From the NCBI GenBank assembly GCA_005779395.1, contig SXJP01000008.1, positions 16,076 to 80,075 of the forward strand: a DNA stretch of 64,000 nucleotides, read 5' to 3'. Shown one piece after another: positions 26,339-36,636 of the stretch. This stretch comes from Actinomycetota bacterium (GTDB lineage Bacteria; Actinomycetota; Acidimicrobiia; IMCC26256; PALSA-610). The notes under the pieces were generated by a model. It was not told the origin of the DNA and ran no database searches. It saw only the letters and a program-made list of their open reading frames with translations. Each line of letters starts with the position of its first letter. Within the stretch, counting starts at the first letter, position 1. The translations under genes and the position numbers were made by a program.

Positions 26339-28063
26339 GTGCCGACGATGCAAGAAGCACTAGAACAGGTCACCGGTCCAGGCGGTCCGCTCGAGATCGT
26401 GGTTGAAGACGTGCTCGGTTGTCAAGTCCAGGTCTACAAGTCTCGTAGAGAAAATATGCGGTCGCTTATGGCTGAAAATGCGGCCAGAAGTGAGGTCACG
26501 TTTCTTGTGCAAGGAACGCGGCGTTACACGTTTGGCGAGCACGATCTAAGTGCGCGCCGCGTGGCGAGGGGCCTCGCTGAACTCGGTGTGGCAAAGGGGG
26601 ATCGCGTTGCTGTCGTCTCAGCCAACAACCCCGAGTGGGTCATTACATTTTGGGCAGGCGCGATTCTCGGCGCGGTTGTTGTGCCGCTCAACGCATGGCA
26701 GAAGGGTGAAGAACTCCAGTTCGCGATCGATGACAGCGGATGCAAGGTGCTTATCGCCGACCGCAAGCGCCTCGATCTGATCGAGCCGATCTTGGGTGAA
26801 CTTCCTTCTATAGAGCACGTATTCGTCATAGGAGAAACCGAAGCTGGCTCTGAGTCGCGAGCGCGCAGTTTTGATGCGCTGCTCGGTTCGGAAGATGACC
26901 CTGGCATCCCAACTACCGAACTGCACGAAGACGATATTCTCGCGATTCTCTATACATCTGGGACGACGGGTCGACCTAAGGGCGCCACCATTACCCAGCG
27001 GCAGACGATCGCGAACCTGCAGAACATCATCTGCCTAGGGCTTATTCAGTTGATGGCAGGGGTGTCTACGCGCGCTAGCGATGACGGTACTCAGAACGCT
27101 GCGCTTTTGGTAGTTCCACTGTTTCATGTCACTGGCTGTTTGGCGACCATGGTCGTGAATTACGCGACCGGCGGAAAGCTTGTGCTGATGCCGCCCGGTC
27201 GATTCGAGCCGGACGACGCGATGGCAACAATCCAGACCGAACGAGTCACGAGCATTGGTGGTGTTCCGACAATCATGTGGCGAATAATTGAGGCGCCAAA
27301 CTTCGGTGAATATGACTTGTCGTCGGTGAAGACCGCGAGCTACGGCGGGGCTCCGGCAGCGCCCGAGCTTGTCGAGCGAATCGAGCAGGCGTTCCCGAAT
27401 CTTCGCAAGACCCTCTCGACTGCCTATGGCCTAACCGAGACTGCTTCGGTTGCTACCGCTCTCGGTGGTGACGACTATTTCGCCCATCCGACGAGTTGCG
27501 GGCGTGCGGTGCCGACCGTCGAACTAGAGATTCGCGGTGAAGATGCCAAGGCTGTGCCGCCAGGCGAGCAGGGCGAGATTTGGGTCAAAGGTCCGACCAT
27601 CATGTTGCGCGGCTACTGGAATCGCCCAGAGGTGAATGCAGAGGTGCTCGTCGATGGCTGGTTCCGCACAGGCGATATCGCCAAGCAGGACCAAGAAGGA
27701 TTCGTCTACATCGTCGACCGTGCCAAAGACATGATTATTCGCGCTGGCGAAAACATTTACTGTGTCGAGATTGAGAACGTCTTGTATGAGTACCCCGGCG
27801 TCGTTGACGCGGCGATCATCGGCGTACCGCATGTACAGCTAGGTGAAGAAGTCAAAGCGGTCGTTCATCTAAAGACAGGTGCAACAGTTACCGCCGAAGA
27901 GTTGCAGGCTCACTGTCGAGAGCGTCTCGCCGACTTCAAGGTACCTGCGTACGTCGAGTTTCGAGCAGAACCATTGCCACGAAATCCTGCGGGCAAGGTT
28001 CTAAAGGCAGCGCTCCGAGGCGGAGACACTACGTTCGCGAGTAGCGACGATCAGGCGCTCTAG
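26339..28063 (+). CDS. AMP-binding acyl-CoA synthetase (fatty-acid-CoA ligase-like)
   Basis: 'ILYTSGTTGRPKGATITQRQ...STAYGLTETASVAT...GWFRTGDIAKQDQEGFVYIVDRAKDMIIRAGENIYCVEIENVLYEYPGV...PRNPAGKVLKAALR'. Confidence 0.94.
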   Translation: MPTMQEALEQVTGPGGPLEIVVEDVLGCQVQVYKSRRENMRSLMAENAARSEVTFLVQGTRRYTFGEHDLSARRVARGLAELGVAKGDRVAVVSANNPEWVITFWAGAILGAVVVPLNAWQKGEELQFAIDDSGCKVLIADRKRLDLIEPILGELPSIEHVFVIGETEAGSESRARSFDALLGSEDDPGIPTTELHEDDILAILYTSGTTGRPKGATITQRQTIANLQNIICLGLIQLMAGVSTRASDDGTQNAALLVVPLFHVTGCLATMVVNYATGGKLVLMPPGRFEPDDAMATIQTERVTSIGGVPTIMWRIIEAPNFGEYDLSSVKTASYGGAPAAPELVERIEQAFPNLRKTLSTAYGLTETASVATALGGDDYFAHPTSCGRAVPTVELEIRGEDAKAVPPGEQGEIWVKGPTIMLRGYWNRPEVNAEVLVDGWFRTGDIAKQDQEGFVYIVDRAKDMIIRAGENIYCVEIENVLYEYPGVVDAAIIGVPHVQLGEEVKAVVHLKTGATVTAEELQAHCRERLADFKVPAYVEFRAEPLPRNPAGKVLKAALRGGDTTFASSDDQAL

Positions 28064-28066
28064 CCG

Positions 28067-28429
28067 ATGCGGGCGTTCCATGAGACTTGGGGCTATTTGT
28101 CGATCGGAGCTAACGCGCTCGCTGGCGTCGTCATGCTCGTGGCCCGTAAGGTCGGCGCAATTCGTAAGCTGGCATGGGTTCTAGTAGTTGGCGCGCAAGT
28201 CGCGATGCTGATTCAGGTGTTTCTGGGTGTGTTCCTTGTAACCGGCAGCGAATTCGAGCCACCACGATTTCACATGTTCTATGGGTTTGTAGCGTTCATC
28301 AGCGTTGGCTTGCTCTACTCATACCGTTACGTATGGAAAGCACGCGGCCAAATGGAACTCGCGTACGGGCTCGGTGGACTATTTCTTATGGGTCTAGGTA
28401 TACGGGCCGTTCTGCAAGTCGCTGGGTAG
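28067..28429 (+). CDS. Hypothetical membrane protein
   Basis: 120 aa with several hydrophobic segments, packed between the acyl-CoA ligase and ddl. Confidence 0.7.
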   Translation: MRAFHETWGYLSIGANALAGVVMLVARKVGAIRKLAWVLVVGAQVAMLIQVFLGVFLVTGSEFEPPRFHMFYGFVAFISVGLLYSYRYVWKARGQMELAYGLGGLFLMGLGIRAVLQVAG

Positions 28430-28438
28430 CGTCTGTCG

Positions 28439-29563
28439 ATGGCATCGAGCCGCATGCGCGTGTTGTTGTTGTTCGGTGGTCGCTCCGCCGAACACGATGT
28501 CAGTCGGGTTTCTGCTGTCTCGATTGCGAAGGCGCTCGACCCAGATCGTTACGAGGTCATTCCGGTCGGGATCACGACGGATGGCGAGTGGCTTTTAGCC
28601 GGAAAGGCTCTAGCGACTTTGGCCAGCGGGGATGGGCAGTTCCCTGGCGAATTTGAAGCCGCGGGCACACCGGTATCCTTGGTTGCGAACGGCACAGAAC
28701 CGAGCTTGCGTTTCGATGACGGTCGGGCACATTTGAGAATCGATGTCGCTTTTCCAATCTTGCATGGTCCCTTCGGCGAAGACGGCACGATTCAAGGACT
28801 GCTCGAAGTAGCAGGTTTGCCGTATGTGGGCGCTGGTGTACTCGCGAGCGCGCTCACGATGGACAAGATTGCCATGAAGCGCGCGCTAGCCGCATGTGGC
28901 CTACCGCAAGTGGCCTATCGGGAATTCCGTGACGGCGGGGATCGCGACGCGTTCTGCGAAAGAGTCAAAGCAGAACTCGGATTACCGTGTTTCGTGAAGC
29001 CAGCGAACATGGGGAGTTCGGTTGGAGTATCGAAAGCGCATGACAAGGCTCAACTCGCAGCAGCAATCGAGTTCGCTCTCGAATATGACGAATGGGTTCT
29101 TGTAGAAGAGTTCGTCGAAGCGCGAGAGATCGAGATATCAATCATCGGAGACGATCCGGCCGTCGCGAGCATCGCGGGCGAACTCATCTCGGCTGCCGAG
29201 TTCTACAGGTACGAAGACAAGTACTGCGACGGTCAGACCGTCACGAAGATCCCGGCTGAGCTTTCTGAATCCGAACTCGAACAGGTGCGTGAACTAGCGA
29301 TCGCGGCGTTTCATGCGTGTCGAGGAGAAGCGTTGGCGCGGGTCGACTTTTTCTATGAAGTGACCGGACCGTGCAGGGGCTGGCTTGTGAATGAACTCAA
29401 CTCGATGCCGGGTTTTACGCCATTCTCTTTATACCCAAAACTTTGGGAAGCGAGTGGCCTTTCATACCCAGAGTTGGTTGATCGCCTCGTCGGACTAGCG
29501 GTGGAGCGCCACAGGCGCAGGAACCTTCGTTCGGGTACGCAGCGTCCCGATCGGCCACGATAA
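28439..29563 (+). CDS. ddl: D-alanine--D-alanine ligase
   Basis: 'VLLLFGGRSAEHDVSRVSAVSIAKALD...FPILHGPFGEDGTIQGLLEVAGLPYVGAGVLASALTMDKIAMKRAL...KPANMGSSVGVSKA...NELNSMPGFTPFSLYPKLWEASGLSYPELVDRLV'. Confidence 0.95.
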   Translation: MASSRMRVLLLFGGRSAEHDVSRVSAVSIAKALDPDRYEVIPVGITTDGEWLLAGKALATLASGDGQFPGEFEAAGTPVSLVANGTEPSLRFDDGRAHLRIDVAFPILHGPFGEDGTIQGLLEVAGLPYVGAGVLASALTMDKIAMKRALAACGLPQVAYREFRDGGDRDAFCERVKAELGLPCFVKPANMGSSVGVSKAHDKAQLAAAIEFALEYDEWVLVEEFVEAREIEISIIGDDPAVASIAGELISAAEFYRYEDKYCDGQTVTKIPAELSESELEQVRELAIAAFHACRGEALARVDFFYEVTGPCRGWLVNELNSMPGFTPFSLYPKLWEASGLSYPELVDRLVGLAVERHRRRNLRSGTQRPDRPR

Positions 29564-29679
29564 GTAGCCTAAATTATGTTCTGTCTATTGTCGCCTGACG
29601 CAATGAGGTAGACGCTGTACCTAGGGGAGTGCGTCGGGGTTCTTGGGTTTAGTTCTTGCTTGTGGCAGGCGGGTGACGC

Positions 29680-32154
29680 ATGGGTGTAGGAGACCCGAAT
29701 TTCTGGCAGAGCGCTAGTGAAGTTCTGCTCGCGAGTTCGAGTGGTGGTCTCAATTCCGCGGTGTGGGTAGTCGACGACCAGGGAGCAACCGTCTTTATCA
29801 CCGACGCAGCAGCACAGATCCTCGGTTACGCGCCAGTACAAATGATTGGCCACCGGCTACTTGACTACATACATCGGGACGAACGCGACTTAGCGGAGCA
29901 ACGCCTTGCCCGAACGAAATCTGGGCTAGGTGAGCATATCGTTGCTACTTACACGCATGCCACGGGCAAGCCTGTCTCAGTTCGCGTAAGTTCTCGGCCC
30001 GTATTCGACGGCGAGGAATATCTGGGCATCATTGCAACACTTGACCCCGTAGAAATTTCGCTGGTCAATTCTGAAAACGCCGAACGCTTGGTCAGTCAAC
30101 AGTATGAACTCTTCGCTAGGCGACGGCTGTCAGCGCGCTTGGAGATGGTCGCCGACAATCTTTCTGAAATTGTTGTGATCGTCGGCCCTGACCTGCGATT
30201 CGAATGGGTATCGAAGGCGACCGAGACGATACTTGGATACTCGAATCATGAAATGGTCGGCACGCTCGTCACTGATTATGTTCACTCAGATGACATCGCA
30301 ATGGTATCTGAGTTTTTTTCAGTGCTTCTGTCGAGGCCAGCAAGCGAGTCGTCGATAGAAATACGGTTGCATTGCCGCGATGGCTCATGGGTCGTCGCTG
30401 AGGGAAAAGTGTTCAACAAGCTAGATGTGCCCGATCTTGCGTGCTTATTCCTGCGTGTCGCTGACGTTACGGAGAAGCGCAATGCAGAGGTTGCGTTGCG
30501 CGACTCTGAAGCGCGGTATCGCGGGATTGTCGACAATGCGAGTGATGCCATCGTGACAATTGAATACGGGAAAATCGCTAGCTTCAATGCAGCTGCAAGC
30601 GAATTAGTCGGTGTTCAACCAGATGCTGCTGTTGGGAAGCCAGTCTCAGAGGTGTTCGACTCCGCGAATATCGAACTAGGAGCGAAATTATTCGAAGAGC
30701 GAAGTAACGATGACGTAGTGCGATTTGAACTTGTTGCGCACCATAGCGATGGGCATGCGTTCCCGGCATCGGTGGCGATTTCGAGGTCTCGATCGGGGAC
30801 GCGAATCACCGTGGTCATGCGAGACCTAACCGATCAACGCGCCTACGAGACGCAGCTACAACTGATGGCGTCGCGTGACCCTCTGACGGGCCTGCCCAAC
30901 CGAATTCGGATCATCGAACACATCGACCAAGCGATGGCGCGTGCTCGACGTCACGAGACAGCCATCGCCGTACTTTTTCTCGACCTCGATCGCTTCAAGG
31001 TCGTGAACGACAGTCTTGGCCACGATGCGGGTGACCGGCTTCTGCTCGCAGCCTCTGCTCGAATTGGTGCCGCTATACGCGACAGCGACACACTTGGTCG
31101 GTTAGGGGGAGACGAGTTCGTCGTACTTTGCGAAGACGTGGTTTCGTCGACCGAGGTCGCCGAAATTGCGAAACGAATTCAGGTCGCATTCGATGCTCCG
31201 TTCACACTCGGTAGAAGTGAAGCCTTCGTCACGGTATCAATCGGGATAGCTCTTTCCGACGGCGTAGCCGACAGACCAAGTGACCTACTACGCAACGCCG
31301 ACGCATCGATGTATCAAGCCAAGCGCGCTGGCCGTAACCGATACGAGGTATTTGATGAGTCCTCCCGCCTGACCGCTCACGCGAGACTTGATTTTGAGTC
31401 AGCGGTGCGTCGCTGCGTCGAGCGGAACGAATTGCGCCTCGAGTATCAGCCGATCTTCGATCTGCACACTGGTGCGATAACAGGCGCTGAAGCGCTTGTG
31501 CGTTGGGATCGAGGTCCGCTCGGCATTGTCGGGCCAGAGGATTTCATTCGCAGCGCGGACGAAATCGGTGTAAGCGGGACCATAGGGAACTGGGTATGCG
31601 AGCGCGCGTTCAGAGATTGCTTCGCATGGCAGTCCGTCGCGCCCGAAACGACGGTGAGCATAAACATTTCGGCGCGGCAGTTGATGTCGGAGCGCTTTGT
31701 CGAGGACGTCGCGGCGATTGCTCACCGAGTGGGTATAAGTCCGACTCTGGTTAGCCTTGAGGTAGTTGAGAGAGGCTTGATCGACAATCCTGGCCGATGC
31801 CAACTAACGCTAGAGAGTCTTTCGAAGCTCGGCTTTAGAATGTCGCTCGACAACTTCGGTGCCGGAACACTGTGTTTGGTGTATTTGCGAAAGTTTTCAT
31901 TTGATGTGCTCAAGATCGACCGCACATTTATCAAGTCGATCGACACCGGCGACGACGCCGAAATCATCGCAGCGATCGTGCAACTCGCGCACAACCTGGG
32001 CATGGTTGTTATTGCTGAGGGCCTGGAGTGCGAGACCACTCTCGCGGCGGTCAGCACGATCGGATGTGAAATGGCGCAGGGTTACCTGCTGGCACGCCCG
32101 CAGTCGGTTGAAGAGTTGCGTGGCCTAATGAGCAGCACCACAGTCAAAGGTTGA
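29680..32154 (+). CDS. PAS-PAS-PAS-GGDEF-EAL protein
   Basis: PAS-like repeats, 'RDPLTGLPNRIRIIEHIDQAMARARRHETAIAVLFLDLDRFKVVNDSLGHDAGD...RDSDTLGRLGGDEFVVL' (RxxD I-site present), EAL domain 'GAEALVRWDRG...LDNFGAG...LKIDRTFI...AEGLECE...QGYLLARP'. Confidence 0.93.
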   Translation: MGVGDPNFWQSASEVLLASSSGGLNSAVWVVDDQGATVFITDAAAQILGYAPVQMIGHRLLDYIHRDERDLAEQRLARTKSGLGEHIVATYTHATGKPVSVRVSSRPVFDGEEYLGIIATLDPVEISLVNSENAERLVSQQYELFARRRLSARLEMVADNLSEIVVIVGPDLRFEWVSKATETILGYSNHEMVGTLVTDYVHSDDIAMVSEFFSVLLSRPASESSIEIRLHCRDGSWVVAEGKVFNKLDVPDLACLFLRVADVTEKRNAEVALRDSEARYRGIVDNASDAIVTIEYGKIASFNAAASELVGVQPDAAVGKPVSEVFDSANIELGAKLFEERSNDDVVRFELVAHHSDGHAFPASVAISRSRSGTRITVVMRDLTDQRAYETQLQLMASRDPLTGLPNRIRIIEHIDQAMARARRHETAIAVLFLDLDRFKVVNDSLGHDAGDRLLLAASARIGAAIRDSDTLGRLGGDEFVVLCEDVVSSTEVAEIAKRIQVAFDAPFTLGRSEAFVTVSIGIALSDGVADRPSDLLRNADASMYQAKRAGRNRYEVFDESSRLTAHARLDFESAVRRCVERNELRLEYQPIFDLHTGAITGAEALVRWDRGPLGIVGPEDFIRSADEIGVSGTIGNWVCERAFRDCFAWQSVAPETTVSINISARQLMSERFVEDVAAIAHRVGISPTLVSLEVVERGLIDNPGRCQLTLESLSKLGFRMSLDNFGAGTLCLVYLRKFSFDVLKIDRTFIKSIDTGDDAEIIAAIVQLAHNLGMVVIAEGLECETTLAAVSTIGCEMAQGYLLARPQSVEELRGLMSSTTVKG

Positions 32155-32380
32155 CGACAGGGCACGTGAGTGTGCGTGTGATCCCCGGCACCAACTGCAC
32201 TTGGCTGACAACCATCTTTCCTAATTCGTCGACGGAACTTGCCTCGGCCTGCACTATCGCGTCGTAAGGACCAGTCACATCATGGGCGCTGATAATCCCA
32301 GGGATGCCCCGGACTGCATCTACGACACTGCTCGCCTTGCCGACCTCGGTCTGGATCAGTATGTATGCGTGCACACTCAT
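32144..32380 (-). CDS. Stand-alone Lrp/AsnC ligand-binding (RAM) domain protein
   Basis: 78 aa 'AYILIQTEVGKASSVVDAVRGIPGIISAHDVTGPYDAIVQAEASSVDELGKMVVSQVQLVPGITRTLT'; no HTH. Confidence 0.88.
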   Translation of the reverse strand: MSVHAYILIQTEVGKASSVVDAVRGIPGIISAHDVTGPYDAIVQAEASSVDELGKMVVSQVQLVPGITRTLTCPVVNL

Positions 32381-32532
32381 AGCGGGATCCCTTCGCCATA
32401 CTTCGCGCGATTCTACGGCTCGATGTGGAATATGTGAAACGTCAAATGGTCGGTTCAGATCGCGAATTGCTCTGGGTTTATCATTTCGTACCTTTCCTAG
32501 AACGGTGTCGGCGGACCGGCACCGTGGTCGGG

Positions 32533-34356
32533 ATGAAACCGGAGGTACAAAGAATCGTGACTACAACGACCTCGCCAACGAACCACGCTGCGCTCAACAC
32601 ATGGGTGTCGGAGTGGGCTGAGTTACTTCGGCCGGATTCCATCGAGTGGTGTGACGGCTCAGCCGAAGAAGCAGCCGAACTCGCGGCTCGCCTAGTAGCC
32701 GCAGGTACATTCGTTGCGCTCGACCCAGCCAAGCGTCCGAATAGTTTTTATGTTAGATCAGATGCTGGCGATGTTGCCCGCGTCGAAGACCGCACATACC
32801 TTTGCTCGCCACTCGAGTCGGATGCAGGCCCTACCAACAACTGGCGTGATCCGGCCGAAATGCGCTCGACCATGCGCGACTTGTATCGCGGTGCAATGCG
32901 CGGCCGCACGATGTACGTCGTGCCGTTCTCGATGGGTCCGCTAGGTAGCCCGATCGCCCACATCGGAGTGCAGCTAACAGACAGCGCTTACGTCGCGGCC
33001 TCTATGCGTGTGATGACCCGAATGGGTTCTGGGGCGCTAGAAGTACTTGGTTCGAACGGTGAATTTGTTCCGTGCGTCCACAGCGTCGGTGCGCCATTGC
33101 CCGAAGGCACCGCAGATGTTGAGTGGCCATGCAATCCAGACAACAAGTACATCGTTCATTTTCCTGAGACCAGAGAAATCTGGAGTTACGGATCCGGATA
33201 CGGCGGTAACGCTCTGCTCGGAAAGAAGTGCTTCGCGTTGCGTATCGCCTCAACTATGGCTCGCGACAACGGCTGGCTAGCCGAGCACATGCTTATCCTG
33301 AAGCTCACAAATCCTGCTGGCGAAGTTCGTTACATCGCGGCGGCGTTCCCTAGCGCTTGTGGCAAGACAAACCTCGCGATGCTGCAACCAACGATCCCCG
33401 GTTGGACAGCAGAGACAATCGGCGACGACATCTGCTGGATGAAATTCGGCACCGACGGCCAGCTCTACGCCATCAACCCTGAGTTCGGCATGTTCGGGGT
33501 CGCTCCAGGAACAGGAAACGACACCAACCCGAATGCGATCGCTGCGCTCGATCGAAACACGATCTTCACAAATGTGGCTCTTACGGATGATGGTGATGTG
33601 TGGTGGGAAGGACTCACTCCAGAAGCCCCAGCACATCTCACAGACTGGAAAGGCAACTCTTGGACGCCTGGGTCGAGCGCTCCAGCTGCCCATCCGAACG
33701 CTCGTTTCGCTGCACCTCTAGATCAGGTGCCGAGCGTTGCTCCAGAATGGCAAGACCCTGCTGGCGTGCCGATCACGGCAATTCTCTTTGGGGGCCGTCG
33801 TGCAACGGTCGTGCCACTCGTTACGGAAGCCTTCGATTGGGAACATGGCGTATTCCTCGGATCGATCATGGCGAGCGAGACCACGGCAGCGGCCGCTGGA
33901 GCTGTTGGGAATCTGCGCCGCGACCCGTTCGCGATGTTGCCGTTCTGTGGATACCACATGGGCGACTATTTCGCGCACTGGCTCAAGGTCGGCAACAGCA
34001 CGGACGCGTCGAAACTTCCCAAGATTTTCTATGTCAATTGGTTCCGCAAGAGCGCTGCTGGCAAATTCCTGTGGCCTGGATACGGAGACAATTCGCGAGT
34101 ACTCGCGTGGATATTTGATCGAGTCGGTGGAGCAGACAACGCGATCACGACCGCGATTGGGCGCCTGCCAGCACCTGGATCGATCGAGCTAGATGGGCTC
34201 GAACTGCCAGGTGGAGCTCTCGATGAGTTGTTGTTAGTCGACAACGATGCTTGGCGAGATGAGGTCCCACTCATCGAAGAGCACTTCGCGACATTTGGCG
34301 ATCGTTTGCCGGAGGAACTTCAGGCGCAGCTAGGTGCGCTGAAGGCACGGCTGTAA
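32533..34356 (+). CDS. pckG: Phosphoenolpyruvate carboxykinase (GTP)
   Basis: '[26 protein letters not shown]...[36 protein letters not shown]...[19 protein letters not shown]...[36 protein letters not shown]'. Start at ATG 32533. Confidence 0.95.
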   Translation: MKPEVQRIVTTTTSPTNHAALNTWVSEWAELLRPDSIEWCDGSAEEAAELAARLVAAGTFVALDPAKRPNSFYVRSDAGDVARVEDRTYLCSPLESDAGPTNNWRDPAEMRSTMRDLYRGAMRGRTMYVVPFSMGPLGSPIAHIGVQLTDSAYVAASMRVMTRMGSGALEVLGSNGEFVPCVHSVGAPLPEGTADVEWPCNPDNKYIVHFPETREIWSYGSGYGGNALLGKKCFALRIASTMARDNGWLAEHMLILKLTNPAGEVRYIAAAFPSACGKTNLAMLQPTIPGWTAETIGDDICWMKFGTDGQLYAINPEFGMFGVAPGTGNDTNPNAIAALDRNTIFTNVALTDDGDVWWEGLTPEAPAHLTDWKGNSWTPGSSAPAAHPNARFAAPLDQVPSVAPEWQDPAGVPITAILFGGRRATVVPLVTEAFDWEHGVFLGSIMASETTAAAAGAVGNLRRDPFAMLPFCGYHMGDYFAHWLKVGNSTDASKLPKIFYVNWFRKSAAGKFLWPGYGDNSRVLAWIFDRVGGADNAITTAIGRLPAPGSIELDGLELPGGALDELLLVDNDAWRDEVPLIEEHFATFGDRLPEELQAQLGALKARL

Positions 34357-34411
34357 CGCTTCGGCGGTGTTCAGCCGCTCGGAGTTGTCTGGGCTCGCGC
34401 GAAAAAGCGGG

Positions 34412-34633
34412 TCAGACTTCTGCGGTCATCCCCATGTCGGGTTCTGCACCACTCCGGACGTTTACCGCCTGGTCTCCCGCAATTTCAAAAACGATGCGTT
34501 GGCCTTGGCGCAACATGCGAAATACCGAACCCTCGAGTGCAGCGGGAGCAAGCACGTATTCCTTGCGGTCGGTGTCTGTGACTACAACGCCTTCGCCAGA
34601 TTGAGGGTCATAGAACTTGACGACTCCTTGCAC
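34412..34633 (-). CDS. Divergent cold-shock-domain-like protein
   Basis: 73 aa 'MQGVVKFYDPQSGEGVVVTDTDRKEYVLAPAALEGSVFRMLRQGQRIVFEIAGDQAVNV' fits a CSD layout with degenerate RNP motifs; 13 nt from rpmB. Confidence 0.65.
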   Translation of the reverse strand: MQGVVKFYDPQSGEGVVVTDTDRKEYVLAPAALEGSVFRMLRQGQRIVFEIAGDQAVNVRSGAEPDMGMTAEV

Positions 34634-34646
34634 GGCGAACTCCTAA

Positions 34647-34835
34647 TTAAGGCTTCGTGACCTTGCCGGCCTTGATGCACGAGGTGCACGCATGGACACG
34701 ACGAGGTGAGCCATTCACGATGGCGCGGATCTTCTGGATGTTCGGGTTCCAGCGACGCTTGCTGCGCCGGTGGGAGTGCGAGAGCTTCATGCCGAACTGA
34801 GGCTTCTTGCCGCACACTTCACAAACTGCTGCCAT
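34647..34835 (-). CDS. rpmB: 50S ribosomal protein L28
   Basis: 'MAAVCEVCGKKPQFGMKLSHSHRRSKRRWNPNIQKIRAIVNGSPRRVHACTSCIKAGKVTKP'; zinc-type (CxxC..CxxC) L28. Confidence 0.95.
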   Translation of the reverse strand: MAAVCEVCGKKPQFGMKLSHSHRRSKRRWNPNIQKIRAIVNGSPRRVHACTSCIKAGKVTKP

Positions 34836-34971
34836 GGTTGAACCTCGTACAAAGTGAGTCGGGACGCGCGATGCACGCACGCCCACTAGGAACTAGGGCA
34901 CGGTAGCAGTCGCGAGACCAATTTCTTCGACCCGCAATGTTCGGCCTCCGCATCCTTTAGTCTCAAGCGCA

Positions 34972-36633
34972 ATGGCGACTTTGACCAATATGGACTCACA
35001 AGATCTTCGCAGAGCGGTCGAATCATTTCGGGATGCTTTGCGCGAACATCAAGACGAACTGAACCGCCTCAATGTTTACCCTGTGCCCGACGGCGACACG
35101 GGCACAAACATGGCGCTGACACTTGAGTCAGTTTGCAAGGAGTTGGCGACGGCCGAAGCGATGCCGGAGGTTTGTTTAGCGATTAGCCGGGGCTCGCTCA
35201 TGGGGGCGCGTGGCAACAGTGGCGTGATCATGAGCCAGATTCTTCGAGGATTCGCGGACGCGTTTGCCGATAAAGTTTCGATCGAGTCCGCAGAGATTGT
35301 CGCGGCGTTGCGTCGCGGTGCTGACAGTGCTTATGAGGCTGTATTGCGACCCGTCGAAGGAACGATCCTCACCGTCGTTCGCGAAACAGCAGAAGCGGCA
35401 GAGGCTGCAACGGATGGCCGCGAGGTGGAACTTGCGGACTTGCTCGACCTCTTGAAGACCGCCGCAGATGATTCTGTGCGTCGCACGCCGGAGCAGCTTC
35501 CTGCGTTGCGCGCTGCTGGGGTCGTCGACTCCGGAGGGCACGGTTTCACGCTGTTCATCGCGTCGCTTCAGCACGTCGTCGATGGCCGTCCACTGCCGCA
35601 GGCAGAGCAGGTCGCGACACCAATAGTTGTTGAACGGCACTTGGCGGGCGATGACGTTGCAGATCTGCGATACGAGGTCATGTTCCTGCTCGAATCCGAT
35701 GATGCTGCAATGAGAATGTTTCGCGACGCGTGGAGCGCTATCGGCGATTCGATAGTCGTCGTTGGGGGTGACGGTATTTGGAACTGTCACGTACATACCA
35801 ACGACATTGGGGCTGCAATCGAGGCTGGTATCGAAGCCGGTAGGCCCCGCGAAGTGCGGGTCACGGACCTCTTTGAGGAGGTCGCCGAAGGACGTGCGCG
35901 CGCCGCAGCAGAGGAACACGATTGGGTGATCGCTGCAGACCTCCCCGAGGCGCAGGCTAAGGACCTGCCAGAGGTCGAGACAGCCGTTGTCGCTGTAGCT
36001 GTAGGCGTTGGCGTTAGACGACTACTTAGCGCTCTAGGCGTCCAGTGCATAGTTGCTGGCGGTCAATCTATGAACCCGAGCACGGAGCAGATTCTTGAAG
36101 CCGTCGAGTCGTGCAACTCATCTTCGGTTGTAATTCTCCCGAACAACAAGAACATCGTGCCAGTAGCACAACAGGTCCCAAGTCTCGCGACAAAATCCGT
36201 AGCCGTTGTGCCCACAACGAGCGTGCTTGAGGCATTGGCTGCACTCGTGAGCTACGACCCCGACGCGAGTCTCGACGACAACATCGCAGCGCTGGGTGAA
36301 GCAGCGCTGCGTGTACGCACGGGTGAAATCACCCAGGCGGTCCGAGACAGCAACGGCGAGTGTGGGCCAATTAGCGAAGGCGACTGGATCGCTATCGAAC
36401 GTGGCGGCGGAATAGTTGCTGCCGTCGCTACCCCGTCGGAAGCTTGCTCGGCCCTACTTGATCGCATAGTCGATGGCGACGCCGAACTTGTGACCGTATT
36501 GTTAGGCGCAGATGCCAAAGCAGCAGACAATGACAGGATCGAGCATCACCTGAAGGTCGTACACCCGCACGTCGAAGTCGAGTTTCATGATGGCGGGCAA
36601 CCGCTGTACCCGTACCTAGTTGGCGTGGAGTAA
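34972..36633 (+). CDS. DAK2 domain protein (fatty acid kinase FakA/YloV-like)
   Basis: 'LNRLNVYPVPDGDTGTNMALTLESV...GSLMGARGNSGVIMSQILRGFADAF...VDSGGHGFTLFIASL'. Confidence 0.93.
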   Translation: MATLTNMDSQDLRRAVESFRDALREHQDELNRLNVYPVPDGDTGTNMALTLESVCKELATAEAMPEVCLAISRGSLMGARGNSGVIMSQILRGFADAFADKVSIESAEIVAALRRGADSAYEAVLRPVEGTILTVVRETAEAAEAATDGREVELADLLDLLKTAADDSVRRTPEQLPALRAAGVVDSGGHGFTLFIASLQHVVDGRPLPQAEQVATPIVVERHLAGDDVADLRYEVMFLLESDDAAMRMFRDAWSAIGDSIVVVGGDGIWNCHVHTNDIGAAIEAGIEAGRPREVRVTDLFEEVAEGRARAAAEEHDWVIAADLPEAQAKDLPEVETAVVAVAVGVGVRRLLSALGVQCIVAGGQSMNPSTEQILEAVESCNSSSVVILPNNKNIVPVAQQVPSLATKSVAVVPTTSVLEALAALVSYDPDASLDDNIAALGEAALRVRTGEITQAVRDSNGECGPISEGDWIAIERGGGIVAAVATPSEACSALLDRIVDGDAELVTVLLGADAKAADNDRIEHHLKVVHPHVEVEFHDGGQPLYPYLVGVE

Positions 36634-36636
36634 CAC

